NCBI RefSeq assembly: GCF_900106665.1
Contig: NZ_FNNA01000002.1
Coordinates: 682,001-746,000 of the forward strand
Source: Paracoccus sanguinis
GTDB lineage: Bacteria; Pseudomonadota; Alphaproteobacteria; Rhodobacterales; Rhodobacteraceae
DNA length: 64,000 nt
Direction: 5' to 3'
Both the position numbers and the translations under genes were made by a program. The notes beneath the pieces were generated by a model, which worked only from the letters and a program-made list of their open reading frames with translations, searched no databases and had not been told where the DNA came from. Each line of letters opens with the position of its first letter. Positions within the stretch are counted from its first letter, which is position 1. Positions 54,320 through 63,659 of the stretch are shown here, in pieces.

Positions 54320-55348
54320 CTACTCCTCGAACAATCCCGCCTGCGCCGTGCGCGGCATCTCGAGCCCCAGATGCCGCCAGCCGGTCGCCCCCAGCATCCG
54401 CCCGCGCGGTGTCCGCTGGATCAGCCCCTGCTGGAGGAGATAGGGCTCGATCACCTCCTCGATCGCGTCGCGGCTTTCCGACAGCGCCGCGGAAAGCGTT
54501 TCCACGCCGACCGGGCCGCCGCCGTAATGCTCGGCCATCAGCGTCAGATAGCGCCGGTCGGCGCCGTCGAGCCCGAGGTCGTCCACCCCCAGCCGCGTCA
54601 GCGCCCGGTCGGCGAGCGCCCGGTCCAGCCGCCCGTCGCCCTCGACCAGCGCGAAATCCACCACCCGGCGCAAGAGCCGCCCGGCGATCCGCGGGGTGCC
54701 GCGGGCGCGGCGCGCGATCTCGCGCGTGCCCTCGGCATCGGCGTGGACGCCCATCAGCCGGGCGCCGCGGGCGACGATCTGGTCGAGCTCATCGACGGTG
54801 TAGAACTGCAGCCGCGTCGGGATGCCGAAGCGGTCGCGCAGCGGGGTCGTCAGCAGCCCCAGACGGGTCGTCGCGCCGACCAGCGTGAAGGGCTGCAGCT
54901 CGATCCGCACCGTGCGCGCCGCCGGCCCCTCGCCGATCACGAGGTCGAGCTCGAAATCCTCCATCGCCGGGTAGAGGATTTCTTCGACCGCCGGGTTCAT
55001 GCGGTGGATCTCGTCGATGAACAGCACGTCGCGGGCGTCGAGGTTGGTCAGGATCGCGGCCAGATCGCCCGCCCGCGCCAGCACCGGCCCGGATGTCATC
55101 TTGAAGTTCACCCCCAGCTCGCGCGCCATGATCTGCGCGAGCGTGGTCTTGCCTAAGCCGGGGGGGCCATGGAACAGCGTGTGGTCCATCGCCTGCCCGC
55201 GCATCCGGGCGCTGTCGATGAAGACGCGCAGGTTGGCGCGCGCCTCGGCCTGGCCGATGAACTCCTCGAGCTTCTGCGGGCGCAGGGCGCGATCCTCGGC
55301 GTCGCCCTCCATCGGCGCGGGGCGCAGGGTAGGGTCGGGCTGGCTCAA
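54320..55348 (-). CDS. ruvB: Holliday junction helicase RuvB
   Basis: 342 residues. Walker [11 protein letters not shown] is near residue 66 and Walker B FIDEIHRM near 114; [15 protein letters not shown] is sensor 1. It drives branch migration of Holliday junctions with RuvA. Its start overlaps the htpX stop by ATGA (55345-55348). Confidence 0.97.
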   Translation of the reverse strand: MSQPDPTLRPAPMEGDAEDRALRPQKLEEFIGQAEARANLRVFIDSARMRGQAMDHTLFHGPPGLGKTTLAQIMARELGVNFKMTSGPVLARAGDLAAILTNLDARDVLFIDEIHRMNPAVEEILYPAMEDFELDLVIGEGPAARTVRIELQPFTLVGATTRLGLLTTPLRDRFGIPTRLQFYTVDELDQIVARGARLMGVHADAEGTREIARRARGTPRIAGRLLRRVVDFALVEGDGRLDRALADRALTRLGVDDLGLDGADRRYLTLMAEHYGGGPVGVETLSAALSESRDAIEEVIEPYLLQQGLIQRTPRGRMLGATGWRHLGLEMPRTAQAGLFEE

Positions 55349-56202
55349 CGGACGACGCCGGGGGTGCGGGTGCCGGCCATCGCGGCCAGCCGGTCGATGC
55401 GGTCCTGGGTCGGCGGGTGGGTGGCGAACATGGCGTCCATCTTCAGCGCCCCCAGCGGGTTGACGATGAACATCGAGGCCGAGGCCGGGTTCCGCTCGGC
55501 CGGCAGGTTCACCGTCCGCCCGGCCGCGTTGGCGATCTTGGCCAGCGCCGAGGCGAGCTTGAGCGGCTGGCCAGAGATCTCGGCGCCGATGCGGTCGGCC
55601 TCGTATTCCCGGGTGCGCGAGATCGCCATCTGCACCAGCCCCGCGGCGAACGGCGCGACGAACATCGCCACCAGCCGCCCGATCCCGCCGCCGCGCCCGT
55701 CGCGGCCGCCCGCGAACATCATCATGTTGCCGAGCATGGCGATGGCGCCGGCGAGCGTCGCCGTCACCGTCATGGTCAGCGTGTCGCGCTGGCGGATATG
55801 GGCCAGCTCATGGGCGATCACCCCGGCCAGCTCGTCGCGGTCGAGGGTCCGCAGAAGCCCCTGCGAGACCGCCACGGCGGCATTCTGCGGATTTCGGCCG
55901 GTGGCAAAGGCGTTCGGCTGCTCGGCGGGCAGGATGTAGACCGCGGGCATCGGCAGCCCCGCGCGGTCGGCCAGCGCGCGCACCAGCGCCACCAGCTCGG
56001 CGCCGTTCGCCTCGGTCACGGGGATCGCCTGCTGCTGGCGCAGCACCGCCTTGTCGCTGTTCCACCACGCCCAGAGGTTCGTGGCCCCGGCAAAGACCAG
56101 CGCCATGATCGCGCCGCCCTGCCCGCCCAGAAGCCAGCCGAGTCCCATCACCAGCGCGGTGAGCGCCGCCATGAGGACGAAGGTGCGGGTGTAGCCGTTC
56201 AT
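55345..56202 (-). CDS. htpX: Membrane zinc protease HtpX
   Basis: 285 residues. The zinc site H131-E132-x-x-H135 ([12 protein letters not shown]) and N-terminal membrane helices (about 6-46) mark M48-family HtpX. It degrades misfolded inner-membrane proteins. It is inserted between ruvA and ruvB on the same strand, with 82 bases from the ruvA stop and an ATGA coupling to ruvB. Confidence 0.95.
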   Translation of the reverse strand: MNGYTRTFVLMAALTALVMGLGWLLGGQGGAIMALVFAGATNLWAWWNSDKAVLRQQQAIPVTEANGAELVALVRALADRAGLPMPAVYILPAEQPNAFATGRNPQNAAVAVSQGLLRTLDRDELAGVIAHELAHIRQRDTLTMTVTATLAGAIAMLGNMMMFAGGRDGRGGGIGRLVAMFVAPFAAGLVQMAISRTREYEADRIGAEISGQPLKLASALAKIANAAGRTVNLPAERNPASASMFIVNPLGALKMDAMFATHPPTQDRIDRLAAMAGTRTPGVVR

Positions 56203-56284
56203 GCGCGTCGTCTCCTTGGTCCGGTCTCGATCAGGCCCCAGTCCTCGGGGGCGCGCAACCCTTTCGGCGCGCGCCGATCCGACG

Positions 56285-56968
56285 TCACTCCTTCGGCGCC
56301 AGCGCCCGCAGCGCGGCGCGGATCAGCGCGGGGGTGGGGGCGGCGGGGTCGCGGGCGGCGGCCTCGGCGACCGCGGCGGCGGCCTCGGAGGGGCCGTAGC
56401 CGAGGTTCGTCAGCGCCGAGAGCGCGTCGGCCGAGGCAGCGGCCGAGCTGGGCGCCGCGGTGCGGGGCGAGGGCGCCGGGGCGGGGGTGGCGTCGGGTTC
56501 GACCAGCCCCGCGCCCGCGTCGCCCAGCCCCGCGTCCACCGTCAGCGCGCCGCCCATGGCGATGACCTGCGGGGCGCGGTCCTTCAGCTCAAGCACCACG
56601 CGCTGCGCGAGCTTCGGCCCCACCCCCGGCGCCTTGCGGACCGCCGCCCAGTCGCCCAGCGCGATGGCGCGGCCCACGCCCTCGGCCCCGAGCGTGCCGA
56701 GGATCGCCAGCGACGCCTTGGCGCCGATCCCCTGCACCGAGGTCAGAAGCCGGTGCCATTCCTTCTCGAGCAGCGTCGGGAAGCCGAAGAGCTGCAGCAG
56801 ATCCTCGCGCACGACGAGGTCGGTATAGAGCGCGGCGGCCTCGCCCACCCGCGGCAGGCTGGCGGCGGTGCGCTCGCTCACATGGACGATGTAGCCCACG
56901 CCGCGCACGTCGATCAGCACGTGGTCGGGGGCGCGGTGCAGGATCACCCCGGCGATGCGGCCGATCAT
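56285..56968 (-). CDS. ruvA: Holliday junction binding protein RuvA
   Basis: 227 residues. The N-terminal OB domain begins [21 protein letters not shown]. Two helix-hairpin-helix motifs are visible: [20 protein letters not shown] and [21 protein letters not shown]-terminal RuvB-contact domain (about 175-225) contains [16 protein letters not shown]. It binds Holliday junctions and recruits RuvB. It starts 10 bases after the ruvC stop. Confidence 0.95.
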   Translation of the reverse strand: MIGRIAGVILHRAPDHVLIDVRGVGYIVHVSERTAASLPRVGEAAALYTDLVVREDLLQLFGFPTLLEKEWHRLLTSVQGIGAKASLAILGTLGAEGVGRAIALGDWAAVRKAPGVGPKLAQRVVLELKDRAPQVIAMGGALTVDAGLGDAGAGLVEPDATPAPAPSPRTAAPSSAAASADALSALTNLGYGPSEAAAAVAEAAARDPAAPTPALIRAALRALAPKE

Positions 56969-56978
56969 CGGGCGGCCC

Positions 56979-57473
56979 TCATGCCACCACCTTGATCCTG
57001 AGCACCCGGCTCTGCAGGTGGCGCGCGTGGCAGATGGCGATGGCGAGCGCGTCCGCCGCGTCCGGCCCGGCCAGCGCCACGCCGGGGAGCGTCAGCCGCA
57101 CCATGTGCTCGACCTGTTGCTTCTGGGCGTGGCCGACGCCGACGATGGCCTTCTTCACCGCGTTCGGGGCGTATTCCCCGACCGTCAGCCCCGCCTGCGC
57201 GGGGGCCAGAAGCGCGACCCCGCGGGCCTGCCCCAGCTTCAGCGTCCCCACCGCGTCCTTGTTGACGAAGGTCTGTTCGACCGCCGCCGCATCCGGCGCG
57301 TGGGCCGCGATCACCGCCACCAACCCGCGGTGCAGCTCGCACAGGCGCGCGGCGAGGCTGTCGGCGCCCGAGCGCACGATGCCGTTGGCGATGTGGGTGA
57401 CGCGCGAGCCGTCGACCGCGATCACCCCCCAACCCATGTTCACCAGCCCGGGATCGATGCCCAGAACCCTCAT
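56979..57473 (-). CDS. ruvC: Holliday junction endonuclease RuvC
   Basis: 164 residues from ATG 57473; upstream in-frame extension to 57566 has no family match. The catalytic acids are D7 (RVLGIDPGL), E66-region (AAVEQTFVN) and the DAADALAIA cluster near residue 140. It cuts Holliday junctions symmetrically. It heads the ruvC-ruvA-htpX-ruvB-thioesterase group and is divergent from the Mrp operon. Confidence 0.95.
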   Translation of the reverse strand: MRVLGIDPGLVNMGWGVIAVDGSRVTHIANGIVRSGADSLAARLCELHRGLVAVIAAHAPDAAAVEQTFVNKDAVGTLKLGQARGVALLAPAQAGLTVGEYAPNAVKKAIVGVGHAQKQQVEHMVRLTLPGVALAGPDAADALAIAICHARHLQSRVLRIKVVA

Positions 57474-57543
57474 GCCCGATCCCTCACCTCGTGCCATGGC
57501 GGTTCCGGTCCGCCCGAGGGCGCGCCGTCCGCGTTTTTTCAAA

Positions 57544-57576
57544 CCGCTAGCACGAAACGCGAACATCGCCTAGCGG
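57544..57576. promoter_or_regulatory. 7-bp inverted repeat upstream of mrp and ruvC
   Basis: CCGCTAG (57544-57550) and CTAGCGG (57570-57576) are perfect complements 19 bases apart. Placed in the ruvC/mrpA spacer, it may be an operator. Confidence 0.5.
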
Positions 57577-57591
57577 CATTTCGCCGTTTGC

Positions 57592-57597
57592 TTGACA
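57592..57597 (+). promoter_or_regulatory. Consensus -35 box before the Mrp operon
   Basis: TTGACA at 57592-57597 is a perfect sigma-70 -35 hexamer 44 bases before mrpA. No good -10 is seen at the usual spacing, so promoter assignment is partial. Confidence 0.4.
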
Positions 57598-57602
57598 CCC
57601 AT

Positions 57603-57625
57603 GGCCCCGCTTGGGAAACGGGGCC
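57603..57625 (+). promoter_or_regulatory. Hairpin in the likely mrpA leader
   Basis: GGCCCCG (57603-57609) and CGGGGCC (57619-57625) pair around a 9-base loop, ending 15 bases before ATG 57641. It could fold in the leader RNA close to the ribosome site GGGG. Confidence 0.5.
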
Positions 57626-57640
57626 AAACGGGGGATTGAG

Positions 57641-60475
57641 ATGTCGCCAGCCTTGATTGCCGCGCTGCCGTTCCTCGGGGCGCTGCTGCCCGGCCTGATG
57701 GTCCGCGCGGGCCGATCGGCCGCGGCGATCGCCTGCGGGACGGCGACGGCGCTGGCGCTGCTGGGCCTCGTGCTGCACACGCCGGCGATCATGGCGGGCG
57801 AGGTCATCACCGCCCGCATCCCGTGGATGCCGCAGATCGGGCTCGACGCCGATTTCCGCATCGACGGCTTGAGCCTGCTCTTCGGGATCCTGATCCTCGG
57901 GATCGGACTGCTGATCATCCTCTATGGCCGCTACTACCTGTCGCGCAAGGACGCGGCGGGGCCGTTCTTCACCTATCTGATGCTCTTCCAGGGCGCGATG
58001 ATGGGGATCGTGCTCAGCGACAACATCCTGATGATGCTGGTCTTCTGGGAGCTGACGTCGCTCTCGTCCTTCCTGCTGATCGGGTTCTGGAAGCACCTGC
58101 CCGAGGGGCGGCAGGGGGCGCGGATGGCGCTGACGGTGACCGGGATGGGCGGGCTCGCGATGATCGCGGGCTGCCTGATCCTGGGGCAGATCGCCGGGTC
58201 CTACCGGCTTTCCGATATCCTGCTGGTGCGCGAGGCGATCCAGGCCTCGCCCTACTACCTGCCGGCGCTGGTGCTGATCCTGATCGGCGCCTTCACCAAG
58301 TCGGCGCAGTTCCCGTTCCATTTCTGGCTGCCGCGCGCGATGGCGGCCCCCACCCCGGTCAGCGCGTACCTTCACTCGGCCACGATGGTGAAGGCGGGGC
58401 TGTTCCTCATGGCGCGGCTCTGGCCGGTGCTGTCGGGGACGCCCGAGTGGTTCGCCATCGTCGCCACCACCGGCCTGCTGACCATGCTGATCGGGGCGGC
58501 GATCGCGCTCTTTCAGGACGACCTCAAGGGGCTTCTGGCCTATTCAACGGTCAGCCACCTCGGGCTGATCACCATGCTGCTGGGCTTCGGGACCGAGGCC
58601 GCGGCCATCGCTGCGGTGTTCCACATCATCGCCCACGCGAGCTTCAAGGCCGCGCTCTTCATGGCCGCGGGCATCGTCGATCACGAGGCGCACACCCGCT
58701 CGATCAAGCGACTGGGCGGCCTGCGCGGGCTGATGCCGCTGACCTTCGGGATCGTGCTCATCGCGTCGCTCTCGATGGCCGGCATTCCGCCCTTCAACGG
58801 CTTCATCTCCAAGGAGATGATGCTCGAGGAAGCGGCCCACGCCGTCTGGCGCGGGATGCCGTGGCTCGTGGGCGGCGTCGCCACCTTCGCGGCGCTGATC
58901 TCGGTCGCCTATGCGCTGCGGATGATCGTGCACGTCTTCCTCGGGCCGGTGCGCGACGACTATCCGGCCGCGCCCCATGATCCGGGCCCGGGGCTGATCT
59001 TCTCGCCCGCGCTGCTGGTGGGCATCGTGATCGTGACCGGCCTGTTCCCCGCGGCGACCGTGGGCTGGCTGGTCGATGCCGCCGCCGCGGCCGTCACCGG
59101 GGGCACGCCGCACGCGCATCTGGCGCTGTGGCACGGGGTCACCCCGGCGCTGTGGATGTCGGTGATCGCGGTCGCCGGCGGCGCGGTGCTGCTGGCGCTC
59201 TGGCACCCGATCGAGGCGCTGCGGACCCGCCTGCGGCCCCCGGACGCCAAGGCGATCTTTGACGCCATGACCGGCACGGCCGAGCGGTGGGCGCGGGCCT
59301 TCACCGACCGCTTCACCAACGGCTCGATGTCGCGCGCGCTCGCCGCCTTCATGCTGACCGCGGTGGCGGCGAGCTTCGTCGCCTGGCACACCGGGCAGGT
59401 CGGGCCCGAGACGCGGCCGATGCTGCCCATCACCCCGGTCGCGCTGGTCGGCTGGGTGATGCTGATGGTCGCCACCGGCACGATGGTCGCCCTGCACCGC
59501 CGCCGCATCCTCGCGCTGGTGCTGGTCGGCATCATCGGGCTGATCGTCAGCTGCACCTTCGTCTATCTCTCGGCCCCCGACCTCGCGCTGACCCAGATCA
59601 CGGTCGAGGTGGTCACGGTCATCCTTCTGCTGCTGGCGCTGAACTTCCTGCCCAAGCGGACGGTGATGGACACCGGCAACTTCAAGCGCGGGGCCGATGC
59701 CTTCGTCGCGGCGGTGACCGGGCTCGGCGTCGGCGGGCTCGCCTATGCGATCATGCGGCGCGAGCCGGCGTTCGACCCGATCTCGGGCTACATGCTCGAC
59801 AACAGCTACAAGCTGGGCGGCGGGGACAACGTGGTGAACGTGATCCTCGTCGATTTCCGCGGCTATGACACCTACGGCGAGATCATCGTGCTCGGCATCG
59901 CCGCGCTGACGATCTTTGCCCTGACCGAGACGCTGCTGACCGGGCGCTCGGGCGCGCGGCTCAGGAACTGGGTCCACGACATGCGGCGCGCGGGCGACCG
60001 GCATCCGCTGATGCTGGTGGTGGCGACGCGGGTGGTGCTGCCGATCTCGCTGGTGGTCGGGCTCTACATCTTCCTGCGCGGCCACAACGCGCCGGGCGGC
60101 GGGTTCATCGCCGGGCTCATCGTCTCGGTGGCGCTGGTCATGCAGTACATGGCCTCGGGCTTCGCCTGGGCGCAGGAGCGGCAGAACATCCCCTATCACG
60201 CGCTGATCGGGCTGGGCGCGCTCGCCGCCGGGATCACCGGCGCCGGGGCGTGGTTCGCGGGCAAGCCGTTCCTCACCTCGGCCTTCGGGTATTTCCACCT
60301 CGTCGGGATCGAGCCGTTCGAGCTGGCCACCGCCATGGGCTTCGACACCGGCGTGTTCCTGTGCGTCGTCGGCGCGGTGATGCTGGCGCTGAACTCGCTG
60401 TCGCGGATCGCCCGGCAGGCCGGGCAGAAGGTCAACGTCCACCCGATGGACATCCAGCTGGGAGGGCCGCGCTGA
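57641..60475 (+). CDS. mrpA: Mrp/Pha cation/proton antiporter subunit A fused to B
   Basis: 944 residues from ATG 57641. The first ~500 residues resemble NuoL-type proton channels (ELTSLSSFLLIGFW, FPFHFWLPRAMAAPTPVSAYLHS). The C-terminal part carries the MrpB domain (RGHNAPGGGFIAGL), so A and B are fused as in PhaA of rhizobia. It spans the inner membrane many times and exchanges Na+ or K+ for H+. It is the first gene of mrpACDEFG; the next start overlaps its stop (TGATG, 60473-60477). Confidence 0.93.
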   Translation: MSPALIAALPFLGALLPGLMVRAGRSAAAIACGTATALALLGLVLHTPAIMAGEVITARIPWMPQIGLDADFRIDGLSLLFGILILGIGLLIILYGRYYLSRKDAAGPFFTYLMLFQGAMMGIVLSDNILMMLVFWELTSLSSFLLIGFWKHLPEGRQGARMALTVTGMGGLAMIAGCLILGQIAGSYRLSDILLVREAIQASPYYLPALVLILIGAFTKSAQFPFHFWLPRAMAAPTPVSAYLHSATMVKAGLFLMARLWPVLSGTPEWFAIVATTGLLTMLIGAAIALFQDDLKGLLAYSTVSHLGLITMLLGFGTEAAAIAAVFHIIAHASFKAALFMAAGIVDHEAHTRSIKRLGGLRGLMPLTFGIVLIASLSMAGIPPFNGFISKEMMLEEAAHAVWRGMPWLVGGVATFAALISVAYALRMIVHVFLGPVRDDYPAAPHDPGPGLIFSPALLVGIVIVTGLFPAATVGWLVDAAAAAVTGGTPHAHLALWHGVTPALWMSVIAVAGGAVLLALWHPIEALRTRLRPPDAKAIFDAMTGTAERWARAFTDRFTNGSMSRALAAFMLTAVAASFVAWHTGQVGPETRPMLPITPVALVGWVMLMVATGTMVALHRRRILALVLVGIIGLIVSCTFVYLSAPDLALTQITVEVVTVILLLLALNFLPKRTVMDTGNFKRGADAFVAAVTGLGVGGLAYAIMRREPAFDPISGYMLDNSYKLGGGDNVVNVILVDFRGYDTYGEIIVLGIAALTIFALTETLLTGRSGARLRNWVHDMRRAGDRHPLMLVVATRVVLPISLVVGLYIFLRGHNAPGGGFIAGLIVSVALVMQYMASGFAWAQERQNIPYHALIGLGALAAGITGAGAWFAGKPFLTSAFGYFHLVGIEPFELATAMGFDTGVFLCVVGAVMLALNSLSRIARQAGQKVNVHPMDIQLGGPR

Positions 60476-60873
60476 TGGAGATCCTCGTGGCCTCGGCGCT
60501 GGGGTTCATGACCGCCGCCGGGGTCTATCTGACCCTGCGCAAGCGGACCTTCGCGGTGGTGCTGGGCATGACGCTGCTCAGCTACACCACCAACGTCTTC
60601 CTGTTCATCTCGGGCCGGCTGTCGGTCAACCTGCCGCCGGTCCTGCAGAAGGGCGTCACCGACTATTCCGACCCGCTGCCGCAGGCGCTGGTGCTGACCG
60701 CGATCGTGATCTCGTTCGGGATGACCGCGGTCGTGGTGATGATGGCGCTCGGCGCCTTCCTCGAGGGGGGCGACGACCACGCCGACATGCCGAAGGGTGA
60801 CCGGCGCGAGGTCGCGCCGGGGGGCGAGAAGCCCTCGGCCCGGCCCGCCGACCGGCCGGAGGCCGCCCGATGA
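60475..60873 (+). CDS. mrpC: Mrp/Pha antiporter subunit C
   Basis: 132 residues with three membrane helices of the NuoK type: LVASALGFMTAAGVYL, FAVVLGMTLLSYTTNVFLF and LVLTAIVISFGMTAVVVMM. The hydrophilic tail (about 98-132) is rich in charges. It couples to subunit A-B and D. ATG 60475 overlaps the mrpA stop; the mrpD start overlaps its end by ATGA (60870-60873). Confidence 0.92.
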   Translation: MEILVASALGFMTAAGVYLTLRKRTFAVVLGMTLLSYTTNVFLFISGRLSVNLPPVLQKGVTDYSDPLPQALVLTAIVISFGMTAVVVMMALGAFLEGGDDHADMPKGDRREVAPGGEKPSARPADRPEAAR

Positions 60874-62465
60874 ACCACTGGATCATCGCCCCCGTCGTGC
60901 TGCCCGCCTTCCTCGGGCCGCTGATCGTCCTCGGGATGCGGCACGACCTCGTGCTGCAGCGGGTGTTCTCGACCGTCGGCACCGCCGCGCAACTGGTCAT
61001 CGCGCTGTGGCTGATGACCCAGGCCGCGGGCGGCGAGATCCAGGTCTACCGCATGGGCAACTGGGCGGCGCCCTTCGGCATCGCGCTGGTGCTCGACCGG
61101 CTGGCGGCGCTGATGCTGGTGCTGACCGCGGGGCTCGGGCTGATCGTCCAGCTTTACGCCATCGGCTCGGGCTGGGACCGCAAGGGCTGGCATTTCCACG
61201 CGCTGTGGCAGTTCCAGCTCATGGGGATCAGCGGCGCGTTCCTGACCGGCGACGCCTTCAACCTGTTCGTCTTCTTCGAGGTGCTGCTGATCGCCAGCTA
61301 CGGGCTGATGATCCACGGCGGGGGCGAGATGCGGCTGCGCGCGGGCGTGCAGTATGTCGTCTACAACCTCGCCGGCTCGTGCCTGTTCCTTGCCGCGCTG
61401 GGGACGATCTATGCGGTCACCGGGACGCTGAACATGGCCGACCTCGCGGTGCGTGTGGCGCAGCTGCCGCCGCAGGACACCGCGCTGCTCAGAACCGGCG
61501 CGGTGCTTCTGATGCTGGTGTTCGCGGTCAAGGCGGCGCTGGTGCCGCTGCACTTCTGGCTGCCCTCGACCTATGCCCGCGCCCCCGGCCCGGCGGCCGC
61601 GCTGTTCGCGATCATGACCAAGGTCGGGGCCTACGCGATCATCCGCTTCTTCACCCTCGTCTTCCCCTCGGACAGCGTGATCGAGCGCTTTGCCGCCGAC
61701 CTGCTGCTGCCCGCGGCGCTGGTCACGCTGGTGGTGGGGCAACTCGGCATCCTTGGCTCGCGCCACCTCGGCCGGGTCGCGGCCTTCGCGGCGCTCGGCT
61801 CGGTCGGGACGCTGATGATCGGGGTCGCGCAGTTCCGCCTGCCCGGCCTTTCGGCGGGGATCTGGTACCTGGTCCACTCGACCCTCGCCGCGGCGGCGCT
61901 GTTCCTCGTCATGGACCTGATCGGCGGGCGCCGCGCGGGCGGCAGCCTGTGGCTGCGCCCAATGCCGCCCATCGCGCAGGGGGGCATCGTCGGGGCGCTG
62001 TTCTTCGCCGCCGCCATCGGCATCGCCGGCCTGCCGCCGCTCTCGGGGTTCCTCGGCAAGCTCGCCATCCTGCAGGCCAGCCGGCACAGCGACCACACCC
62101 TGCTGATCTGGAGCGTGATCCTCGTCACCTCGCTGATCGCCATCTACGGCTTCGCCCGCGCCGGCTCGACGGTGTTCTGGCGCGCCCACCAGCACGGCCC
62201 CGAGCCCGCGCGGGTGGTGGTTGCGCCGAACGACCAGCGCCCGCTGCCGCCGAAGGTCGAGCCTGACGAGTGCATCCAGGACCTCGCCGACGCCCCGGCC
62301 CCGTGGCTCGCGCTGACCGCCACCGCCACGCTGATCGCCGGCATGGCGCTGCTGACGGTGTTCGCCGGGCCGATGATGGACTATGCTCAGGCCACCGCCC
62401 GGCAACTGATCGACCCCGCCCCCTATGTCGAGGCGGTGCTGCTGCGGCAGGAGGGCACGAAATGA
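60870..62465 (+). CDS. mrpD: Mrp/Pha antiporter subunit D
   Basis: 531 residues, NuoN/NuoM-like proton channel. FNLFVFFEVLLIASYGLMIHG and VPLHFWLPSTYARAPGPAAAL are the conserved channel helices, with the lysine in ALFAIMTKVGAYAI. It forms the second proton path of the antiporter. Its last codons overlap mrpE by ATGA (62462-62465). Confidence 0.93.
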   Translation: MNHWIIAPVVLPAFLGPLIVLGMRHDLVLQRVFSTVGTAAQLVIALWLMTQAAGGEIQVYRMGNWAAPFGIALVLDRLAALMLVLTAGLGLIVQLYAIGSGWDRKGWHFHALWQFQLMGISGAFLTGDAFNLFVFFEVLLIASYGLMIHGGGEMRLRAGVQYVVYNLAGSCLFLAALGTIYAVTGTLNMADLAVRVAQLPPQDTALLRTGAVLLMLVFAVKAALVPLHFWLPSTYARAPGPAAALFAIMTKVGAYAIIRFFTLVFPSDSVIERFAADLLLPAALVTLVVGQLGILGSRHLGRVAAFAALGSVGTLMIGVAQFRLPGLSAGIWYLVHSTLAAAALFLVMDLIGGRRAGGSLWLRPMPPIAQGGIVGALFFAAAIGIAGLPPLSGFLGKLAILQASRHSDHTLLIWSVILVTSLIAIYGFARAGSTVFWRAHQHGPEPARVVVAPNDQRPLPPKVEPDECIQDLADAPAPWLALTATATLIAGMALLTVFAGPMMDYAQATARQLIDPAPYVEAVLLRQEGTK

Positions 62466-62953
62466 TCCGCCGCATCCTGCCCCACCCGGTCCTGTCGCTG
62501 GTCTGCGCGCTGGTCTGGATCCTGCTCGTCAACCGCTTCGCCTGGGGCTCGCTGGTGTTCGCGCTGGTGATCGGCCTCGTCGTGCCGGTGGCGACCGCGC
62601 CCTACTGGCCCGACCGCGCCCGCATCCACAACCCGGTCAAGATCGCCGCCTACATCGTCATCGTGATCTGGGACATCATCGTGGCCAACATCGCGGTGGC
62701 CCGGATCGTGCTCTTCATGCCCAAGCACGACCTGCGCCCGGTCTGGCTGCCGGTCCCGCTGGCGCTGACCACGCCCGAGGCGATCTCGGTCCTGGCCGGC
62801 ACCATTACCCTCACCCCCGGCACCGTGAGCTGCGATCTGAGCGAGGACGGCAAGGTGCTGCTCGTCCACTGCCTGCACGCGCCGGACCCGCAGTCCGTGC
62901 TCGACGACATCAAGGGCCGCTACGAGGCCCGGCTGCTGGAGATCTTCGCATGA
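62462..62953 (+). CDS. mrpE: Mrp/Pha antiporter subunit E
   Basis: 163 residues from ATG 62462. Two N-terminal membrane helices and a cytoplasmic domain with TLTPGTVSCDLSEDGKVLLVHCL, the MrpE signature. It stabilises the complex. Its stop overlaps mrpF as ATGA (62950-62953). Confidence 0.92.
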   Translation: MIRRILPHPVLSLVCALVWILLVNRFAWGSLVFALVIGLVVPVATAPYWPDRARIHNPVKIAAYIVIVIWDIIVANIAVARIVLFMPKHDLRPVWLPVPLALTTPEAISVLAGTITLTPGTVSCDLSEDGKVLLVHCLHAPDPQSVLDDIKGRYEARLLEIFA

Positions 62954-63240
62954 CGCTGTTCGGCATGGGCCTCCTCGATCTCGCACTCGCCTTCGCCTTC
63001 GGCTGCTATGCGCTGGCGCAGCTCTTCTGCCTCTACCGCGTCGTGTTTGCGCCGGGGTTGAGCGACCGGGTGCTGGCGCTCGACACGATGGCGATCAACA
63101 TGATCGCGCTGATCACGCTGTTCGGCATCCGCGAGGGGACGGCGATGTATTTCGAGGCGACGATGCTGTTTGCGATGGTGGGCTTCGTCTCGACGGTGGC
63201 CTTCGCCAAGTTCGTGCTCAGGGGGGACATCATCGAATGA
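62950..63240 (+). CDS. mrpF: Mrp/Pha antiporter subunit F
   Basis: 96 residues with three membrane helices. GLSDRVLALDTMAINMIALI is the MrpF core. It overlaps mrpE and, at the other end, mrpG (63237-63240, ATGA). Confidence 0.92.
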   Translation: MTLFGMGLLDLALAFAFGCYALAQLFCLYRVVFAPGLSDRVLALDTMAINMIALITLFGIREGTAMYFEATMLFAMVGFVSTVAFAKFVLRGDIIE

Positions 63241-63650
63241 GCCTCGTCGCAGAGATCTTCATCGCCTTCCTGCTGGTCGTCGGCGGGGTGTTCGGGGTCG
63301 TCGGCGGCTGGGGGCTGGTGCGCCTGCCCGACCCGATGACGCGGCTGCACGCCCCGACCAAGGCGGCGACGCTGGGGGTGGGCGCGGTGCTGATCGCGTC
63401 GATGGCGACGATGTGGTTCCGCTACGGGATCGTGAGCTGGCACGAGTTCATGATCGCGCTGTTCCTGTTCCTGACCGCCCCGATCACCGGGATGTTCATC
63501 GCCAAGGCGCATCTGCACCTGTCGTGGAAGCGCGACGAGCTGCCCCCGCCCGGGCCGACCACGCCGACCGAATGGGCGACCTACGGCGACACCGCCGCCG
63601 AGTGCGCCATCGTCACCGGCCCCTACCACGCCGAGAAGCGCAGCGAGTAG
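63237..63650 (+). CDS. mrpG: Mrp/Pha antiporter subunit G
   Basis: 137 residues. Three membrane helices and RLPDPMTRLHAPTKAATLGVG, the MrpG motif. It is the last gene of the six-gene operon. The converging GntR-type gene ends 9 bases beyond its stop. Confidence 0.92.
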   Translation: MSLVAEIFIAFLLVVGGVFGVVGGWGLVRLPDPMTRLHAPTKAATLGVGAVLIASMATMWFRYGIVSWHEFMIALFLFLTAPITGMFIAKAHLHLSWKRDELPPPGPTTPTEWATYGDTAAECAIVTGPYHAEKRSE

Positions 63651-63659
63651 CGCCGCGCC

